From the NCBI RefSeq assembly GCF_014174405.1, contig NZ_JACEGA010000001.1:62001-126000 (forward strand): DNA of 64,000 bases, given 5' to 3'. Position 1 is the first letter of the stretch. Each line of letters begins with the position of its first letter. The notes under the pieces are model-generated. The model was given only the letters and a program-made list of their open reading frames with translations, was not told the origin of the DNA and searched no databases. The position numbers and the translations under genes were made by a program. Source of the DNA: Variimorphobacter saccharofermentans (lineage in GTDB: Bacteria; Bacillota; Clostridia; Lachnospirales; Lachnospiraceae). This document shows, piece after piece, positions 9,208 through 18,406 of this stretch.

Positions 9208-11790
9208 ATGAACATAAATAAATTTACACAGAATTCCATGCAGGCAGTTCAGAATTGCGAAGCGCTTGCCTATGAATATGGACATCAGGAAATTGATGTG
9301 GAACATCTGCTGCATAGCCTGTTAACACTGGAAGACAGCCTGATTAAAAAGCTTCTGGAGAAGATGGAAATTAATACGGAGGTATTTCTGGCTCAGGTAA
9401 AGGGATTATTAAACAGACGCCCCAAGGTGTCCGGTGGACAAATATATATCAGTAATGATTTAAATAAAATATTGATATATGCAGAAAATGAAGCGAAGCA
9501 GATGGGAGATTCCTATGTTTCCGTGGAACACCTTTTCCTAAGCATGATAAAACAACCCAATAAGCAAGTGAAAGAATTGTTCAAGGATTTCCGTATCAAT
9601 CGGGAAGATTTCTTAAAGGCACTGCAGAGTGTTCGGGGCAATCAGAAGGTAGTAACGGACAATCCGGAAGCTACTTATGATACACTTGAGAAATATGGTT
9701 ATGATCTTGTGGCGCGCGCGAAAGAGCAAAAGCTGGATCCGGTAATCGGACGAGACAGTGAGATTAGAAATGTCATACGGATATTGTCACGAAAGACGAA
9801 GAATAATCCGGTTCTGATTGGAGAACCCGGTGTGGGTAAAACAGCGGTAGTAGAAGGTCTGGCTCAGAGAATTATTCGTGGAGATGTTCCACAATCACTT
9901 CAGGATAAAAAGCTATTCGCACTGGATATGGGTGCTCTGGTGGCAGGAGCAAAATATCGGGGCGAGTTTGAAGAGAGATTGAAAGCGGTTCTGGAAGAAG
10001 TGAAGAAAAGTGAGGGTAGGATTATTCTGTTTGTGGATGAGCTTCATACCATTGTAGGTGCAGGAAAGACAGAAGGAGCCATGGATGCCGGTAATATGCT
10101 AAAACCTATGCTGGCAAGGGGCGAGCTTCACTGTATTGGGGCCACAACCCTGAATGAGTACCGTCAATATGTTGAGAAGGATGCGGCTCTGGAACGTAGA
10201 TTCCAACCGGTTATGGTTGAGGAGCCTACGGTTGAGGATACCATTTCTATACTAAGAGGATTGAAGGAACGCTATGAGGTGTTCCACGGGGTTAAGATTA
10301 CGGATGGTGCTTTGGTGAGTGCCGCTGTGCTGTCTAACCGATATATTTCTGATCGTTTTCTGCCTGATAAGGCAATTGACCTGGTGGACGAGGCTTGTGC
10401 GCTTATCAAAACAGAGCTTGATTCAATGCCAACGGAATTAGATGATATGCAGCGAAGAATTATGCAAATGGAAATCGAAGAGGCAGCTCTGAAAAAGGAG
10501 AATGACAGACTGAGTGCAGAACGCCTGAATGATTTACAGCAGGAGCTGGCAGAGCTGCGGGATGCCTTTGCCGGAGCCAAAGCAAAATGGGATAATGAAA
10601 AGGCACTGGTAGAGAAGGTTCATAAGTTGAGGGAAGCTCTAGAGGAGCTGAATAATGAAATTGAACTGGCAGAGCGAAGCTATGATTTGAATAAGGCAGC
10701 AGAGCTTAAGTATGGTAGACTGCCACAGCTTCAGAGTCAGCTGGCAGCAGAAGAGGAAAATCTGAAGCATAATGAAAATATGCTAGTTCATGAAAACGTC
10801 AGTGAGGAGGAAATTGCCAAGATTGTATCCCGCTGGACGGGAATTCCTGTGACGAAACTGACAGAGGGCGAGAGAAATAAAACACTTCATTTAAGTGAAG
10901 AACTGCATAAACGAGTGGTTGGACAGGATGAAGGTGTGGAGAAGGTATCGGATGCTATCCTTAGATCAAAGGCAGGTATTAAGGATCCGACAAAGCCTAT
11001 TGGTTCCTTCTTATTCCTTGGACCAACCGGTGTTGGTAAGACGGAGCTTGCCAAAGCACTGGCAGAAAGCTTATTTGATAATGAACAGAATATGGTTCGT
11101 ATTGATATGAGTGAATATATGGAGAAGCATTCCGTTGCAAGACTGATAGGAGCACCTCCAGGCTATGTGGGTTATGAAGAAGGAGGACAGCTGACCGAAG
11201 CAGTTCGCCGTAAGCCCTATGCAGTAATCCTGTTTGATGAGGTTGAAAAGGCGCATCCAGATGTATTTAACGTTCTTCTTCAGGTATTGGATGATGGACG
11301 GATTACGGATTCCCAGGGAAGAACCGTGGACTTCAAAAACACGATCATAATACTTACCTCCAATATCGGATCCCGCTATCTGTTAGAGGGAATTGATGAA
11401 TTCGGGGAAATTACGCCGGATTGTGAAGAAAATGTAATGAGTGACCTACGTGCATCCTTCCGGCCAGAATTTCTAAATCGGCTGGATGAGATTATCCTGT
11501 TTAAGCCATTAACGAAGGAAAATATTCAGGGCATTATGAAATTAATGATTGATGACCTTAATAAGCGACTGGCTGACAAGGAAATTACCGTTGCTTTAAC
11601 TGATCAGGCTATGGATTATATCATTGAGCGTAGCTATGATCCGGTATATGGTGCAAGACCATTAAAACGATACCTACAGAAAAATGTGGAGACCTTAAGT
11701 GCCCGGTTAATACTTAGGGATGAGGTTCATGCGGAGGATACGATACTGATCGATGTGGAGAATAATCAGCTTGTCGCTAGAGTACAGTAA
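9208..11790 (+). CDS. clpB: ATP-dependent chaperone ClpB
   Basis: An 860-residue AAA+ disaggregase of the usual ClpB length. It has an N-terminal Clp repeat domain (about 1-145), NBD1 with Walker A GEPGVGKT near residue 205, and the long coiled-coil middle domain (about 405-520) that separates ClpB from ClpC. NBD2 has Walker A GPTGVGKT near 605, followed by [13 protein letters not shown]. It has no ClpP-binding loop that I can see. The start is ATG 9208 behind AAGGAGG. No CIRCE or CtsR operator was recognised in the 278 bp upstream. Confidence 0.97.
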   Translation: MNINKFTQNSMQAVQNCEALAYEYGHQEIDVEHLLHSLLTLEDSLIKKLLEKMEINTEVFLAQVKGLLNRRPKVSGGQIYISNDLNKILIYAENEAKQMGDSYVSVEHLFLSMIKQPNKQVKELFKDFRINREDFLKALQSVRGNQKVVTDNPEATYDTLEKYGYDLVARAKEQKLDPVIGRDSEIRNVIRILSRKTKNNPVLIGEPGVGKTAVVEGLAQRIIRGDVPQSLQDKKLFALDMGALVAGAKYRGEFEERLKAVLEEVKKSEGRIILFVDELHTIVGAGKTEGAMDAGNMLKPMLARGELHCIGATTLNEYRQYVEKDAALERRFQPVMVEEPTVEDTISILRGLKERYEVFHGVKITDGALVSAAVLSNRYISDRFLPDKAIDLVDEACALIKTELDSMPTELDDMQRRIMQMEIEEAALKKENDRLSAERLNDLQQELAELRDAFAGAKAKWDNEKALVEKVHKLREALEELNNEIELAERSYDLNKAAELKYGRLPQLQSQLAAEEENLKHNENMLVHENVSEEEIAKIVSRWTGIPVTKLTEGERNKTLHLSEELHKRVVGQDEGVEKVSDAILRSKAGIKDPTKPIGSFLFLGPTGVGKTELAKALAESLFDNEQNMVRIDMSEYMEKHSVARLIGAPPGYVGYEEGGQLTEAVRRKPYAVILFDEVEKAHPDVFNVLLQVLDDGRITDSQGRTVDFKNTIIILTSNIGSRYLLEGIDEFGEITPDCEENVMSDLRASFRPEFLNRLDEIILFKPLTKENIQGIMKLMIDDLNKRLADKEITVALTDQAMDYIIERSYDPVYGARPLKRYLQKNVETLSARLILRDEVHAEDTILIDVENNQLVARVQ

Positions 11791-11832
11791 CCGCTAAGGT
11801 TATCCTAAGTGAACAGATATCATAAAACCCTT

Positions 11833-11920
11833 ACAAAGAGGGGCTGATGCAAAAGGTATATAAGGAATTATGGTAAGCCATAATCCCTGTTTATATATTT
11901 TGCATCAGCCCCTCTTTTGT
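11833..11920. repeat. Palindromic MITE-like element / terminator after clpB
   Basis: A long, nearly perfect hairpin. ACAAAGAGGGGCTGATGCAA pairs with TTGCATCAGCCCCTCTTTTGT, and the centre is AATTATGGTAAGCCATAAT. It shares this core with the palindromes at 34006, 34499 and 60483. The T-rich right edge means it could also terminate clpB. Confidence 0.75.
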
Positions 11921-11948
11921 TAAAATGGTATTTCCTTCATTTTTTAGG

Positions 11949-11994
11949 TTGACATTATTATACTTCTATGTTAATTTAAAACTGACCATTCAGT
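11949..11994 (+). promoter_or_regulatory. Promoter and TetR-type operator
   Basis: TTGACA (11949-11954) is followed by TA-rich -10 candidates around 11967-11976. A perfect inverted repeat ACTGA-CCAT-TCAGT (11981-11994) lies at the expected transcription start, 28 bp before the TetR gene. Placement suggests autorepression by the downstream regulator. Confidence 0.65.
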
Positions 11995-12022
11995 ACTAAA
12001 TTTAAATGATTGGAGTGACAAA

Positions 12023-12616
12023 ATGAAAAATCCAAATGCCAGGGACAGAATCCTTAAGGCAGCTGTAAGAATATTTGCAGAGAAGAGCTTTGAGGGGTCA
12101 CGCATTGATGAAATTGCACGGGAAGCGAATGTTCCGAAATCATTGATCTATTATCACTTTAAAAGTAAGGATGAGATATTGGAAGTTCTAATAGATGAGT
12201 TTCTTAATGAATACTTAACCATTATTAATAACACAACCCAGGAAAGTCATCAGGAAGAAGCGGAGGCGCTTCCGGAACGAATGAAACTGGTTTATTATGA
12301 ATTTGGGCAAAGAAATTCTGACTTAATACGGGTAATTTTCATTGATTCCCTGAAGAAAAGAAATCAAAAACCAATCCTTTTTAAGATAGTGGAAGCAATG
12401 ATTGCGAAAGAAGCAGAAGTAAAAAAAGATAAGAAGTATGATGTTCAGGAAAGAAGGATTGCAGAATTCTTCACTAGCCAGATCCCAAATTATGCCTACC
12501 TATGCTTTGCAGATGCCTGGTCAGATTATTTTTCGATAGATAGAGAAAAGTTTGATGAGCTGTATAGGAAGGTATATATTGAGACACACGGAGCATATCA
12601 CAAATTCCATGATTGA
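12023..12616 (+). CDS. TetR/AcrR family transcriptional regulator
   Basis: A 197-residue regulator. The N-terminal helix-turn-helix (about residues 8-52) is clear: RDRILKAAVRIFAEKSFEGS, then IDEIAREANVPKSLIYYHFKSKDEIL. The C-terminal ligand domain is divergent, so no inducer can be named. A perfect ACTGA-N4-TCAGT repeat immediately upstream is a likely operator. The MBL-fold gene follows 70 bp downstream on the same strand and is a plausible target. Confidence 0.93.
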   Translation: MKNPNARDRILKAAVRIFAEKSFEGSRIDEIAREANVPKSLIYYHFKSKDEILEVLIDEFLNEYLTIINNTTQESHQEEAEALPERMKLVYYEFGQRNSDLIRVIFIDSLKKRNQKPILFKIVEAMIAKEAEVKKDKKYDVQERRIAEFFTSQIPNYAYLCFADAWSDYFSIDREKFDELYRKVYIETHGAYHKFHD

Positions 12617-12686
12617 GAAACGATAGAAATACAAAAGAAAGCTCATTAGTAATAAGAATAAGGATTAGATCGAAGGAGGAGTTAGG

Positions 12687-13403
12687 TTGAACCAGGAAAT
12701 CATTAGAATCGATTTAGGTGGAGTTAACTGTTATCTAGGGAAATCAGAAGAGGGATACGTCCTATTTGATACAGCAGGGCATTTGTTCATGGATAAGGAA
12801 TATACAGACCGTAGAGAAGAACTGATCCGTAGGTTAGAGGAGGAGGGCTGCTGTACAGGGAATTTAAGAGCCATCATATTAACACACGGCGATTGTGATC
12901 ATACAGCCAATGCTGCGTATTTAAGAGATAAGTACCAGACAGTAGTTGCAATTCATGAAAAGGATGAGATAATGCTTAAGGAGCTAACAGTGGAGCGGAT
13001 TCTAGAAAATTGTCGCTATCATTCGGTTGTTTTAAAAATAGTATTTTTTTTAGTGAAAAATCAATTGAAAAAAGTATCAACAAAAATACTAAGTGACTTT
13101 ACCACATTTCAACCAGATGTACTTCTGAAGGATGGTGAGGATTTATCTGGATTTGGTTTTCGTGGCAAAGTGATACATACGCCTGGACATACTGCCGGAT
13201 CCATTGCAATACTTGCAGAGAGTGGCGAATTAATTGTTGGAGATACATTTGCCAATGCCAAAGTACCGGAGCTTGCTCCCAATGCATTGAATTTCAAGCA
13301 AATGAAGGAAAGTGCGAAAAAGCTTTTGATGATGAATGTTACAAAGATTTATCCTGGACACGGTGAACCTTTTCCTGCTTCTGTATTAAAAGGGAAGCTA
13401 TAG
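12687..13403 (+). CDS. MBL-fold metallo-hydrolase
   Basis: A cytoplasmic protein of 238 residues with the metallo-beta-lactamase fold. THGDCDHTANA near residue 67 is the HxHxDH-type metal motif with Asp in place of the second-position histidine. TPGHTAGSIAIL near 168 supplies a later histidine, then VGDTFAN and YPGHGEP near the end. The substrate is unknown; glyoxalase II-like and lactonase-like enzymes share this layout. The start is TTG 12687, supported by AAGGAGGAG 7-8 bases upstream. It probably shares a transcript with the TetR gene. Confidence 0.88.
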   Translation: MNQEIIRIDLGGVNCYLGKSEEGYVLFDTAGHLFMDKEYTDRREELIRRLEEEGCCTGNLRAIILTHGDCDHTANAAYLRDKYQTVVAIHEKDEIMLKELTVERILENCRYHSVVLKIVFFLVKNQLKKVSTKILSDFTTFQPDVLLKDGEDLSGFGFRGKVIHTPGHTAGSIAILAESGELIVGDTFANAKVPELAPNALNFKQMKESAKKLLMMNVTKIYPGHGEPFPASVLKGKL

Positions 13404-13530
13404 CGGTAATATGTAGATCAATGATGTGGGGTCAAAGTAGGATGGACTGTAAATTCCATGGAATCTATCTCGCATGATTTCTTGCAATCCTTCATAGTAT
13501 TTAATAAGTGATAACTCTATGGAGGTCAAA

Positions 13531-13947
13531 ATGAGGAGATTCAGAAAGCTGATTCTGCTTCTTATGTTTGTAGTTACAGTCATTGGATTAACCGGCTGTA
13601 AAGCTGAGGATACAGATGTTAAGAAAATAAAGGATTTGGAATTTACTGTTGTTGAGGATGCCGATTTGCCAGGAGAATTGAAGGAAATCATTGATGAGAA
13701 AAAGGAAGAACCGTTTAAATTATCCTATTCCAATAAAGATTATCTGTATATTGTTGTTGGCTATGGTAAGCAAAACAGTGGGGGATATAGCATCTCAGTG
13801 GATGAGCTGTATTTAACCAGCAATGCCATATATATTAATACCAATCTTATTGGTCCCTCCCAGGAGGATATGGTATCCCAAGGCATCACCTATCCTTATG
13901 TGGTGGTAAAGCTGGAGTTTCGAGACGAGCGGGTTGTTTTTGAGTAA
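13531..13947 (+). CDS. Small secreted lipoprotein of unknown function
   Basis: A protein of about 138 residues. The N-terminus MRRFRKLILLLMFVVTVIG leads into lipobox LTGC, so it should be lipidated at the cysteine and anchored outside the membrane. The rest has no family I recognise and ends in a short VVVKLEFRDERVVFE strand, typical of small beta-rich lipoproteins. I chose ATG 13531 because the earlier in-frame ATG at 13519 forms part of the ribosome site (ATGGAGG). Confidence 0.85.
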   Translation: MRRFRKLILLLMFVVTVIGLTGCKAEDTDVKKIKDLEFTVVEDADLPGELKEIIDEKKEEPFKLSYSNKDYLYIVVGYGKQNSGGYSISVDELYLTSNAIYINTNLIGPSQEDMVSQGITYPYVVVKLEFRDERVVFE

Positions 13948-14014
13948 TTACCTTTCATAAATAATGAAAGGATACATTGATAGGAAGAATCATATGAAAG
14001 TATCCTAATTCATG

Positions 14015-14049
14015 CTAATAGAAAGTACGCTTTGCGGACTTTCTATTAG
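14015..14049. terminator. Strong hairpin after the lipoprotein gene
   Basis: CTAATAGAAAGT (14015-14026) pairs perfectly with ACTTTCTATTAG (14038-14049), with loop sequence ACGCTTTGCGG. It lies 70 bp after the stop. A related string (AGAAAGTACACCTTGCG) occurs near 19769. Confidence 0.6.
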
Positions 14050-14357
14050 TTTATAGTTTTATGAAACATACAAATTGCATTTTCGGTATAGATTGATGTA
14101 AAAATAATGTAGAAACAACAATATTTAGTAAGATTTCTATCATATTAACAATATATTGTGTTTTTGCTCAAAATTAGTGAGAATGTCTAATAGATGGCGG
14201 GATAATAAGATTATACTTGTGCAATATTGTGCTTTTCCATATTTAGAAATTGAGTGTCTGTGAAAAAATCCCATAATTATCAACAAAGTTTTGGAAATTT
14301 CATGTGCACATTTTTCTATACAAACCAGCTGAAACACGCAAATTGTCAGAAAATTTA

Positions 14358-14386
14358 TTGACGATAATTATAAAATGTGATATAAT
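14358..14386 (+). promoter_or_regulatory. Promoter of veg
   Basis: TTGACG (14358-14363), a 17-bp spacer and TATAAT (14381-14386) form a near-consensus SigA promoter about 110 bp before veg. The stretch 14050-14357 is AT-rich and I see no gene in it. Confidence 0.8.
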
Positions 14387-14495
14387 GATTTGGATGCATG
14401 GAATTTGTAACAGATTTATTTAGAATAATGTGTACACCCATTATGGATATCCCGTCCCACTGATGGTGAGAGGAAGCATTAATAAGGAGAAAATA

Positions 14496-14741
14496 ATGAT
14501 GAAGCAAAAGGATGTAAATTGTGTAAGAAATGCGGTAATTAACCAAATGGGGAAAAAGGTTAAGGTCCGAATTAACAGGGGAAGGCATAAGGTTGATGTG
14601 ACAGAAGGTATTATCTCTGAGACATACCCCAGCATATTCTTAATTAAGATACAAGAGACGAAAGATATGCCGGTACGAACTGTCTCATACAGCTATACAG
14701 ATATATTAACAAAAGATGTAGAATTAATTCTATGTTCATAA
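14496..14741 (+). CDS. veg: Veg family protein
   Basis: An 81-residue protein starting at ATG 14496, 6 bases after AAGGAG. The sequence VNCVRNAVINQMGKKVKVRI followed by NRGRHKVDVTEG is the Veg family signature. It continues with IISETYPSIFLIKI and the VSYSYTDILTKDVEL tail. In Bacillus subtilis, Veg is a small, abundantly transcribed protein linked to biofilm regulation and located near spore and isoprenoid genes. Here too, sipL-like and ispE genes lie nearby. Upstream in-frame codons from 14430 have no ribosome site. Confidence 0.92.
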   Translation: MMKQKDVNCVRNAVINQMGKKVKVRINRGRHKVDVTEGIISETYPSIFLIKIQETKDMPVRTVSYSYTDILTKDVELILCS

Positions 14742-14756
14742 GAGTGTGATAAATGG

Positions 14757-14788
14757 AGCTAAAATCGTTTACGGTTTTAGCTTTTTTT
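14757..14788 (+). terminator. Rho-independent terminator of veg
   Basis: AGCTAAAA pairs with TTTTAGCT around a 10-nt loop and is followed by a run of T. Confidence 0.9.
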
Positions 14789-14866
14789 ACTCATAAATCC
14801 ATAGCCTTCGGAATAAGATATGACAGAGGCATTCCATCGTATGTCCATATCAAGGAGGTATTATAA

Positions 14867-16435
14867 ATGGAGTTAATAAAAAAGAATATTCATATGAATA
14901 AATTAAAATGTAAGAGTACCCTGCAGCTTACATTAGATGATGATTTTAATGTTCCCGATATTAAGCCGGACATTAACCAGATAATAACGGAGCAGGGAGA
15001 GGTTAAGATCAGTGAAATCAAAGCGATGAACGGTAAGCTTTTGGTTAAAGGAGCCCTTATTTTTAATATTCTATATCTGTGTGATGGAGATCAGCAGCCA
15101 ATACATAATATCTCAGGGGAAATACCCTTTGACGAAGTGATTAATATGGACGTTACCTGTTCTGACGATGACCCGATTCTCAAATGGGATTTGGAGGATC
15201 TAACCACAGGATTAATTAATTCCCGAAAACTGAGTGCAAAAGCAATTATCCGGTTATATGTTACAGTAGAAGAGCTTTATGATGAAGAAACTGCGATTAT
15301 GGTAGAAGGTCCCGAAGATGTTCAGTACATAAATAAACAAATAGAAGTAACGGATATCGCAATTAATAAAATAGATACCTACCGAATTAAGGACGAGATG
15401 GTTTTGCCTAGTAATAAAGGCAATATTTCTTCTCTTCTGTTTCAGGATATTGGTTTAAGCAATGTGGAGATTCGATTATTAGAGGATAAGTTTACTATTA
15501 AGGGTGAACTTCCGGTATTTCTTTTATACACAAGTGCAAATGAGGAGAATCCGATCGAGTATTATGAAAGCGACATTCCGTTCAACGCAACAATTGATTG
15601 TAATGGTTGTACAGAGGATATGATTGAAGATATTACAATCAGTATCATTAGTAAGAACATTGAGGTGAAACCGGATAGTGACGGAGAAGAAAGAGTATTA
15701 GAGCTTGAAGTTATCCTGGAGCTCAATATAAAAGTATATGAGATGGAAGAGCCGGAAATACTTTGTGATGTATATAATCCATCAAAAGAAATTGTTCCCA
15801 TTATGCGCAATGCCATCTATGAGAATCTAGTGATTAAAAATAACAGTAAATACCGTATTGCCGATCGAATTAAGGTGGGTGTAAACCAACCAAATATTCT
15901 GCAGATTTGCCATGCAAGCGGTAAGATCAATGTGGATGAGATTATTCCTAATGGTACAGAGCTTCAGGTAGAAGGCGTGATAGATGTAAATATTCTATAT
16001 ATATCCGAGGATGATACAAAACCTCTTAATTCCCTAAGGGGTGTAATTCCATTTGCACAGACCATTGAACTAAAAGGTATGAAGAATGGTAGTAACTATG
16101 ATGTGAAGCCAAGTATCGACCAACTGAGTGTTATGATGTTGGATAGTGAAGAAATAGAAGTAAAATCTACAATCAATCTTAATACCATCGTATTTGATAT
16201 TATTTCTGAGCCCATCATTACTGACATTGAGGTAGCGGATTTGGACCTGGAGAAGCTTCAGGCAATGCCCGGGATCATAGGTTATGTTGTGAAAAGAGAT
16301 GATACATTGTGGAATATTGCGAAAAAATATTACACCACTGTGGATACAATCATGAACATTAATGGTCTGGAGAATGATCGAATTAAAGAAGGCGACAAAT
16401 TAATTATTATGAAGAAGGTGGATGCTGTAATATAG
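14867..16435 (+). CDS. sipL: DUF3794/LysM spore-coat morphogenesis protein (SipL-like)
   Basis: A 522-residue protein with repeated DUF3794 modules; each contains a DFNVPDIKPDI-like or DVKPSIDQL-like segment and a V-N-I-L-Y strand. A C-terminal LysM domain follows (about 474-520: YVVKRDDTLWNIAKKYYTT, then INGLENDRIKEGDKLII). In Clostridioides difficile, SipL has this architecture and binds SpoIVA through LysM to attach the coat. Function here is by architecture. The start is ATG 14867 behind AAGGAGG. A stem-loop terminator follows. Confidence 0.88.
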   Translation: MELIKKNIHMNKLKCKSTLQLTLDDDFNVPDIKPDINQIITEQGEVKISEIKAMNGKLLVKGALIFNILYLCDGDQQPIHNISGEIPFDEVINMDVTCSDDDPILKWDLEDLTTGLINSRKLSAKAIIRLYVTVEELYDEETAIMVEGPEDVQYINKQIEVTDIAINKIDTYRIKDEMVLPSNKGNISSLLFQDIGLSNVEIRLLEDKFTIKGELPVFLLYTSANEENPIEYYESDIPFNATIDCNGCTEDMIEDITISIISKNIEVKPDSDGEERVLELEVILELNIKVYEMEEPEILCDVYNPSKEIVPIMRNAIYENLVIKNNSKYRIADRIKVGVNQPNILQICHASGKINVDEIIPNGTELQVEGVIDVNILYISEDDTKPLNSLRGVIPFAQTIELKGMKNGSNYDVKPSIDQLSVMMLDSEEIEVKSTINLNTIVFDIISEPIITDIEVADLDLEKLQAMPGIIGYVVKRDDTLWNIAKKYYTTVDTIMNINGLENDRIKEGDKLIIMKKVDAVI

Positions 16436-16480
16436 TCATATTATATTAGTAATTCCACATTGATAATTACTTGAGTGTCC

Positions 16481-16523
16481 AATAGCGAACCTTTCCATAA
16501 AGGAATATGTTCGCTATTTTTTT
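16481..16523 (+). terminator. Rho-independent terminator
   Basis: AATAGCGAAC (16481-16490) pairs with GTTCGCTATT (16509-16518), followed by TTTTT. Confidence 0.9.
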
Positions 16524-16664
16524 GAATTCTCATGCTAAATGTCAGTTTATTGATACTTTGTTCTTAATTTTTTTTAGAAAACGTCCGAAATATAAGTTGT
16601 AACCCATTCGTTATGAAAAAGTACCATAAGAGGATGGATCTTCCTACTAAAATAAAAGTAGAAG

Positions 16665-16755
16665 AAATCAAGGAGGAGAAATCCTCCAACAAATCAAGGA
16701 GGAGAAATCCTCCAACAAATCAAGGAGGAGAAATCCTCCAACAAATCAAGGAGGA
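16665..16755 (+). promoter_or_regulatory. Tandem array of ribosome-site hairpins (3 units plus a free site)
   Basis: Three exact 26-bp units begin at 16665, 16691 and 16717. Each contains GGAGGA-GAAA-TCCTCC, a 6-bp stem closed by a GNRA-type tetraloop, so each unit hides its own Shine-Dalgarno sequence. A fourth partial copy (AAATCAAGGAGGA, from 16743) has no complement after it and sits 7 bases before ATG 16762. Pairing in the shifted register (TCCTCC of one unit with GGAGGA of the next, 10-nt loop) would bury this last site. The same design occurs at 30609 and 51345. Confidence 0.85.
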
Positions 16756-16761
16756 TTGGAT

Positions 16762-17370
16762 ATGAGCGTAAACGGAATTACGAATGTAACACAATCATAT
16801 GAAAACAAGAAAACGGACAAGACAAAGACTAACCAGAACCAGCAAACTGACCAAAAGGAACAAAAAAATATAGAGAGCACACCTGCTGCTACTTATGAAA
16901 AGAATGAGCCGGAGGTTGACAGCAAGAAGATCTATACAAGAGATACGGTAACCATTGACCGACTCATTGCTGAATCGGAACAACGTGCGGAAAGCCTGCG
17001 TAAGCTGGTAGAGAAAATGCTGTTAAAGCAGGGAGAAACCTATAATGAAGCGACAGATATTTATGCACTTCTCAGAGAAGGAAAGCTACAGGTTGATCCA
17101 GAGACACAGGCACAGGCGCAAAAGGATATTGCGGAGGATGGTTATTGGGGAGTGGAACAGACCTCTGAGAGACTATTTTCCTTTGCAAAAGCATTAACCG
17201 GCGGAGACCCGTCAAAAGCAGATGAGATGATCGAGGCTGTGAAGAAAGGCTTTGATGAAGCAACGAAGGCATGGGGTGGCGAACTTCCGGAGATATGTAA
17301 GAGGACCTTGGATGCAGCTATCGCTAAAATGGAGGCTTGGAGAGACGGCTTAGATAAGGAAGCCGAGTAA
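16762..17370 (+). CDS. Hydrophilic protein of unknown function
   Basis: A protein of about 202 residues starting at ATG 16762; TTG 16756 is in frame but inside the ribosome-site spacer. The first 45 residues are a K/Q/N/T-rich, probably disordered tail. The remainder is helical and ends with ALTGGDPSKADEMIEAVKKG then FDEATKAWGGELPEICK, which looks like a conserved domain, but I cannot name it. There is no signal peptide or membrane segment. Its most striking feature is the leader, where three Shine-Dalgarno hairpins precede the working site. Confidence 0.8.
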   Translation: MSVNGITNVTQSYENKKTDKTKTNQNQQTDQKEQKNIESTPAATYEKNEPEVDSKKIYTRDTVTIDRLIAESEQRAESLRKLVEKMLLKQGETYNEATDIYALLREGKLQVDPETQAQAQKDIAEDGYWGVEQTSERLFSFAKALTGGDPSKADEMIEAVKKGFDEATKAWGGELPEICKRTLDAAIAKMEAWRDGLDKEAE

Positions 17371-17389
17371 CATATAATAATATTTGAAT

Positions 17390-17436
17390 ACCCTTTGGTT
17401 ATGACTTTATACGTATCACTCTCATAACCGAAGGGT
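17390..17436. terminator. Bidirectional terminator between convergent genes
   Basis: ACCCTTTGGTTATGA pairs with TCATAACCGAAGGGT around a 17-nt loop, between the rightward unknown gene and leftward ispE. Confidence 0.8.
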
Positions 17437-17441
17437 TCATT

Positions 17442-18311
17442 TTATGGCCAGTAGGGTTTCGTTAAAAACACCTGTTTACCATATGTTCTATTTTTCTTGA
17501 AAAACCGGAAGGCGGATTCAGCAACCTTTATATCTGAGTAAATTCCGAATACGGTTGGACCACTGCCGCTCATTAATGATGCAAGAGCACCAGTTTCATT
17601 CATTTTATGTTTGATTTCGGCGATGATGGGATATTCCTTTATAGTTACTGTCTGTAGAATGTTATCCATCCTCTTGGTCAGAGAGGATAAATCAGCTCGA
17701 TCGAGGGAGGCTATCATTGCATTAATATCCGGATGAGAAACAGAACCATCCAGCTTCAGATTCTCATATACATACTTGGTAGATACATTTATGTCAGGCT
17801 TCACAAGAAGGATATGACAATCCGGCAGCGGAGATAAAGGAGTTAATACCTCTCCGATGCCTTCAGAAAGTACGGTCCCAAGCATAATACAGTAAGGAAT
17901 GTCTGCTCCCAGCTTAACACCCAGCTTCATGAGTGCTTCTTTTGACAGCCCGGTTTCAAACAATTCATTTAAACCCAAAAGTGTTACAGCGGCATCGCTG
18001 CTTCCGCCCGCCAGACCAGCGGCAACCGGAATGTGTTTATTTAATTCAATCGAAAGCCCCTCTGTAATATTGTTTTCCGATAAGAATAAAGAGGCGGCCT
18101 TATATACCAAATTACCCTGACCCGTGGGGAGATAGGATAAGTTATTATGCAGCCTGATGCCTGGCTTCGAAGATCTGCTAATGGTGATTTTATCGTATAA
18201 ATCTATGGATTGCATGATCATACAGACATCATGGTAACCGTCTTCTCTTTTTCTTATAACATCCAGACCCAGATTTATTTTAGCATAGGCATTCTTGCGG
18301 ATATAATTCAT
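17442..18311 (-). CDS. ispE: 4-diphosphocytidyl-2-C-methyl-D-erythritol kinase
   Basis: A GHMP kinase of about 289 residues in the MEP isoprenoid pathway that phosphorylates CDP-methylerythritol in the cytoplasm. Signatures are AYAKINLGLDVIRKREDGYH at the N-terminus, the ATP loop PVAAGLAGGSSDAA near residue 93, and LMSGSGPTVFGIY near 255. I chose ATG 18311 (MNYIRKNAYAKIN) because GGAGGT lies 4 bases upstream; the longer frame from 18371 has no ribosome site. It follows spoIIR on the same strand with a 95-bp gap, so cotranscription is possible. Confidence 0.96.
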   Translation of the reverse strand: MNYIRKNAYAKINLGLDVIRKREDGYHDVCMIMQSIDLYDKITISRSSKPGIRLHNNLSYLPTGQGNLVYKAASLFLSENNITEGLSIELNKHIPVAAGLAGGSSDAAVTLLGLNELFETGLSKEALMKLGVKLGADIPYCIMLGTVLSEGIGEVLTPLSPLPDCHILLVKPDINVSTKYVYENLKLDGSVSHPDINAMIASLDRADLSSLTKRMDNILQTVTIKEYPIIAEIKHKMNETGALASLMSGSGPTVFGIYSDIKVAESAFRFFKKNRTYGKQVFLTKPYWP

Positions 18312-18406
18312 GGGGACCTCCGTGATTTTCATAATTACCCGTATTCTATCATAGATTTGTATGCAAATCAATCTGCTCGAGGGAGGAGTAAGAATAAGGA
18401 GAGGAG

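Noticed and set aside
16665..16755. Simple transcription terminators
   Set aside because: The hairpins have no T run, contain the Shine-Dalgarno sequence and end directly at a start codon.
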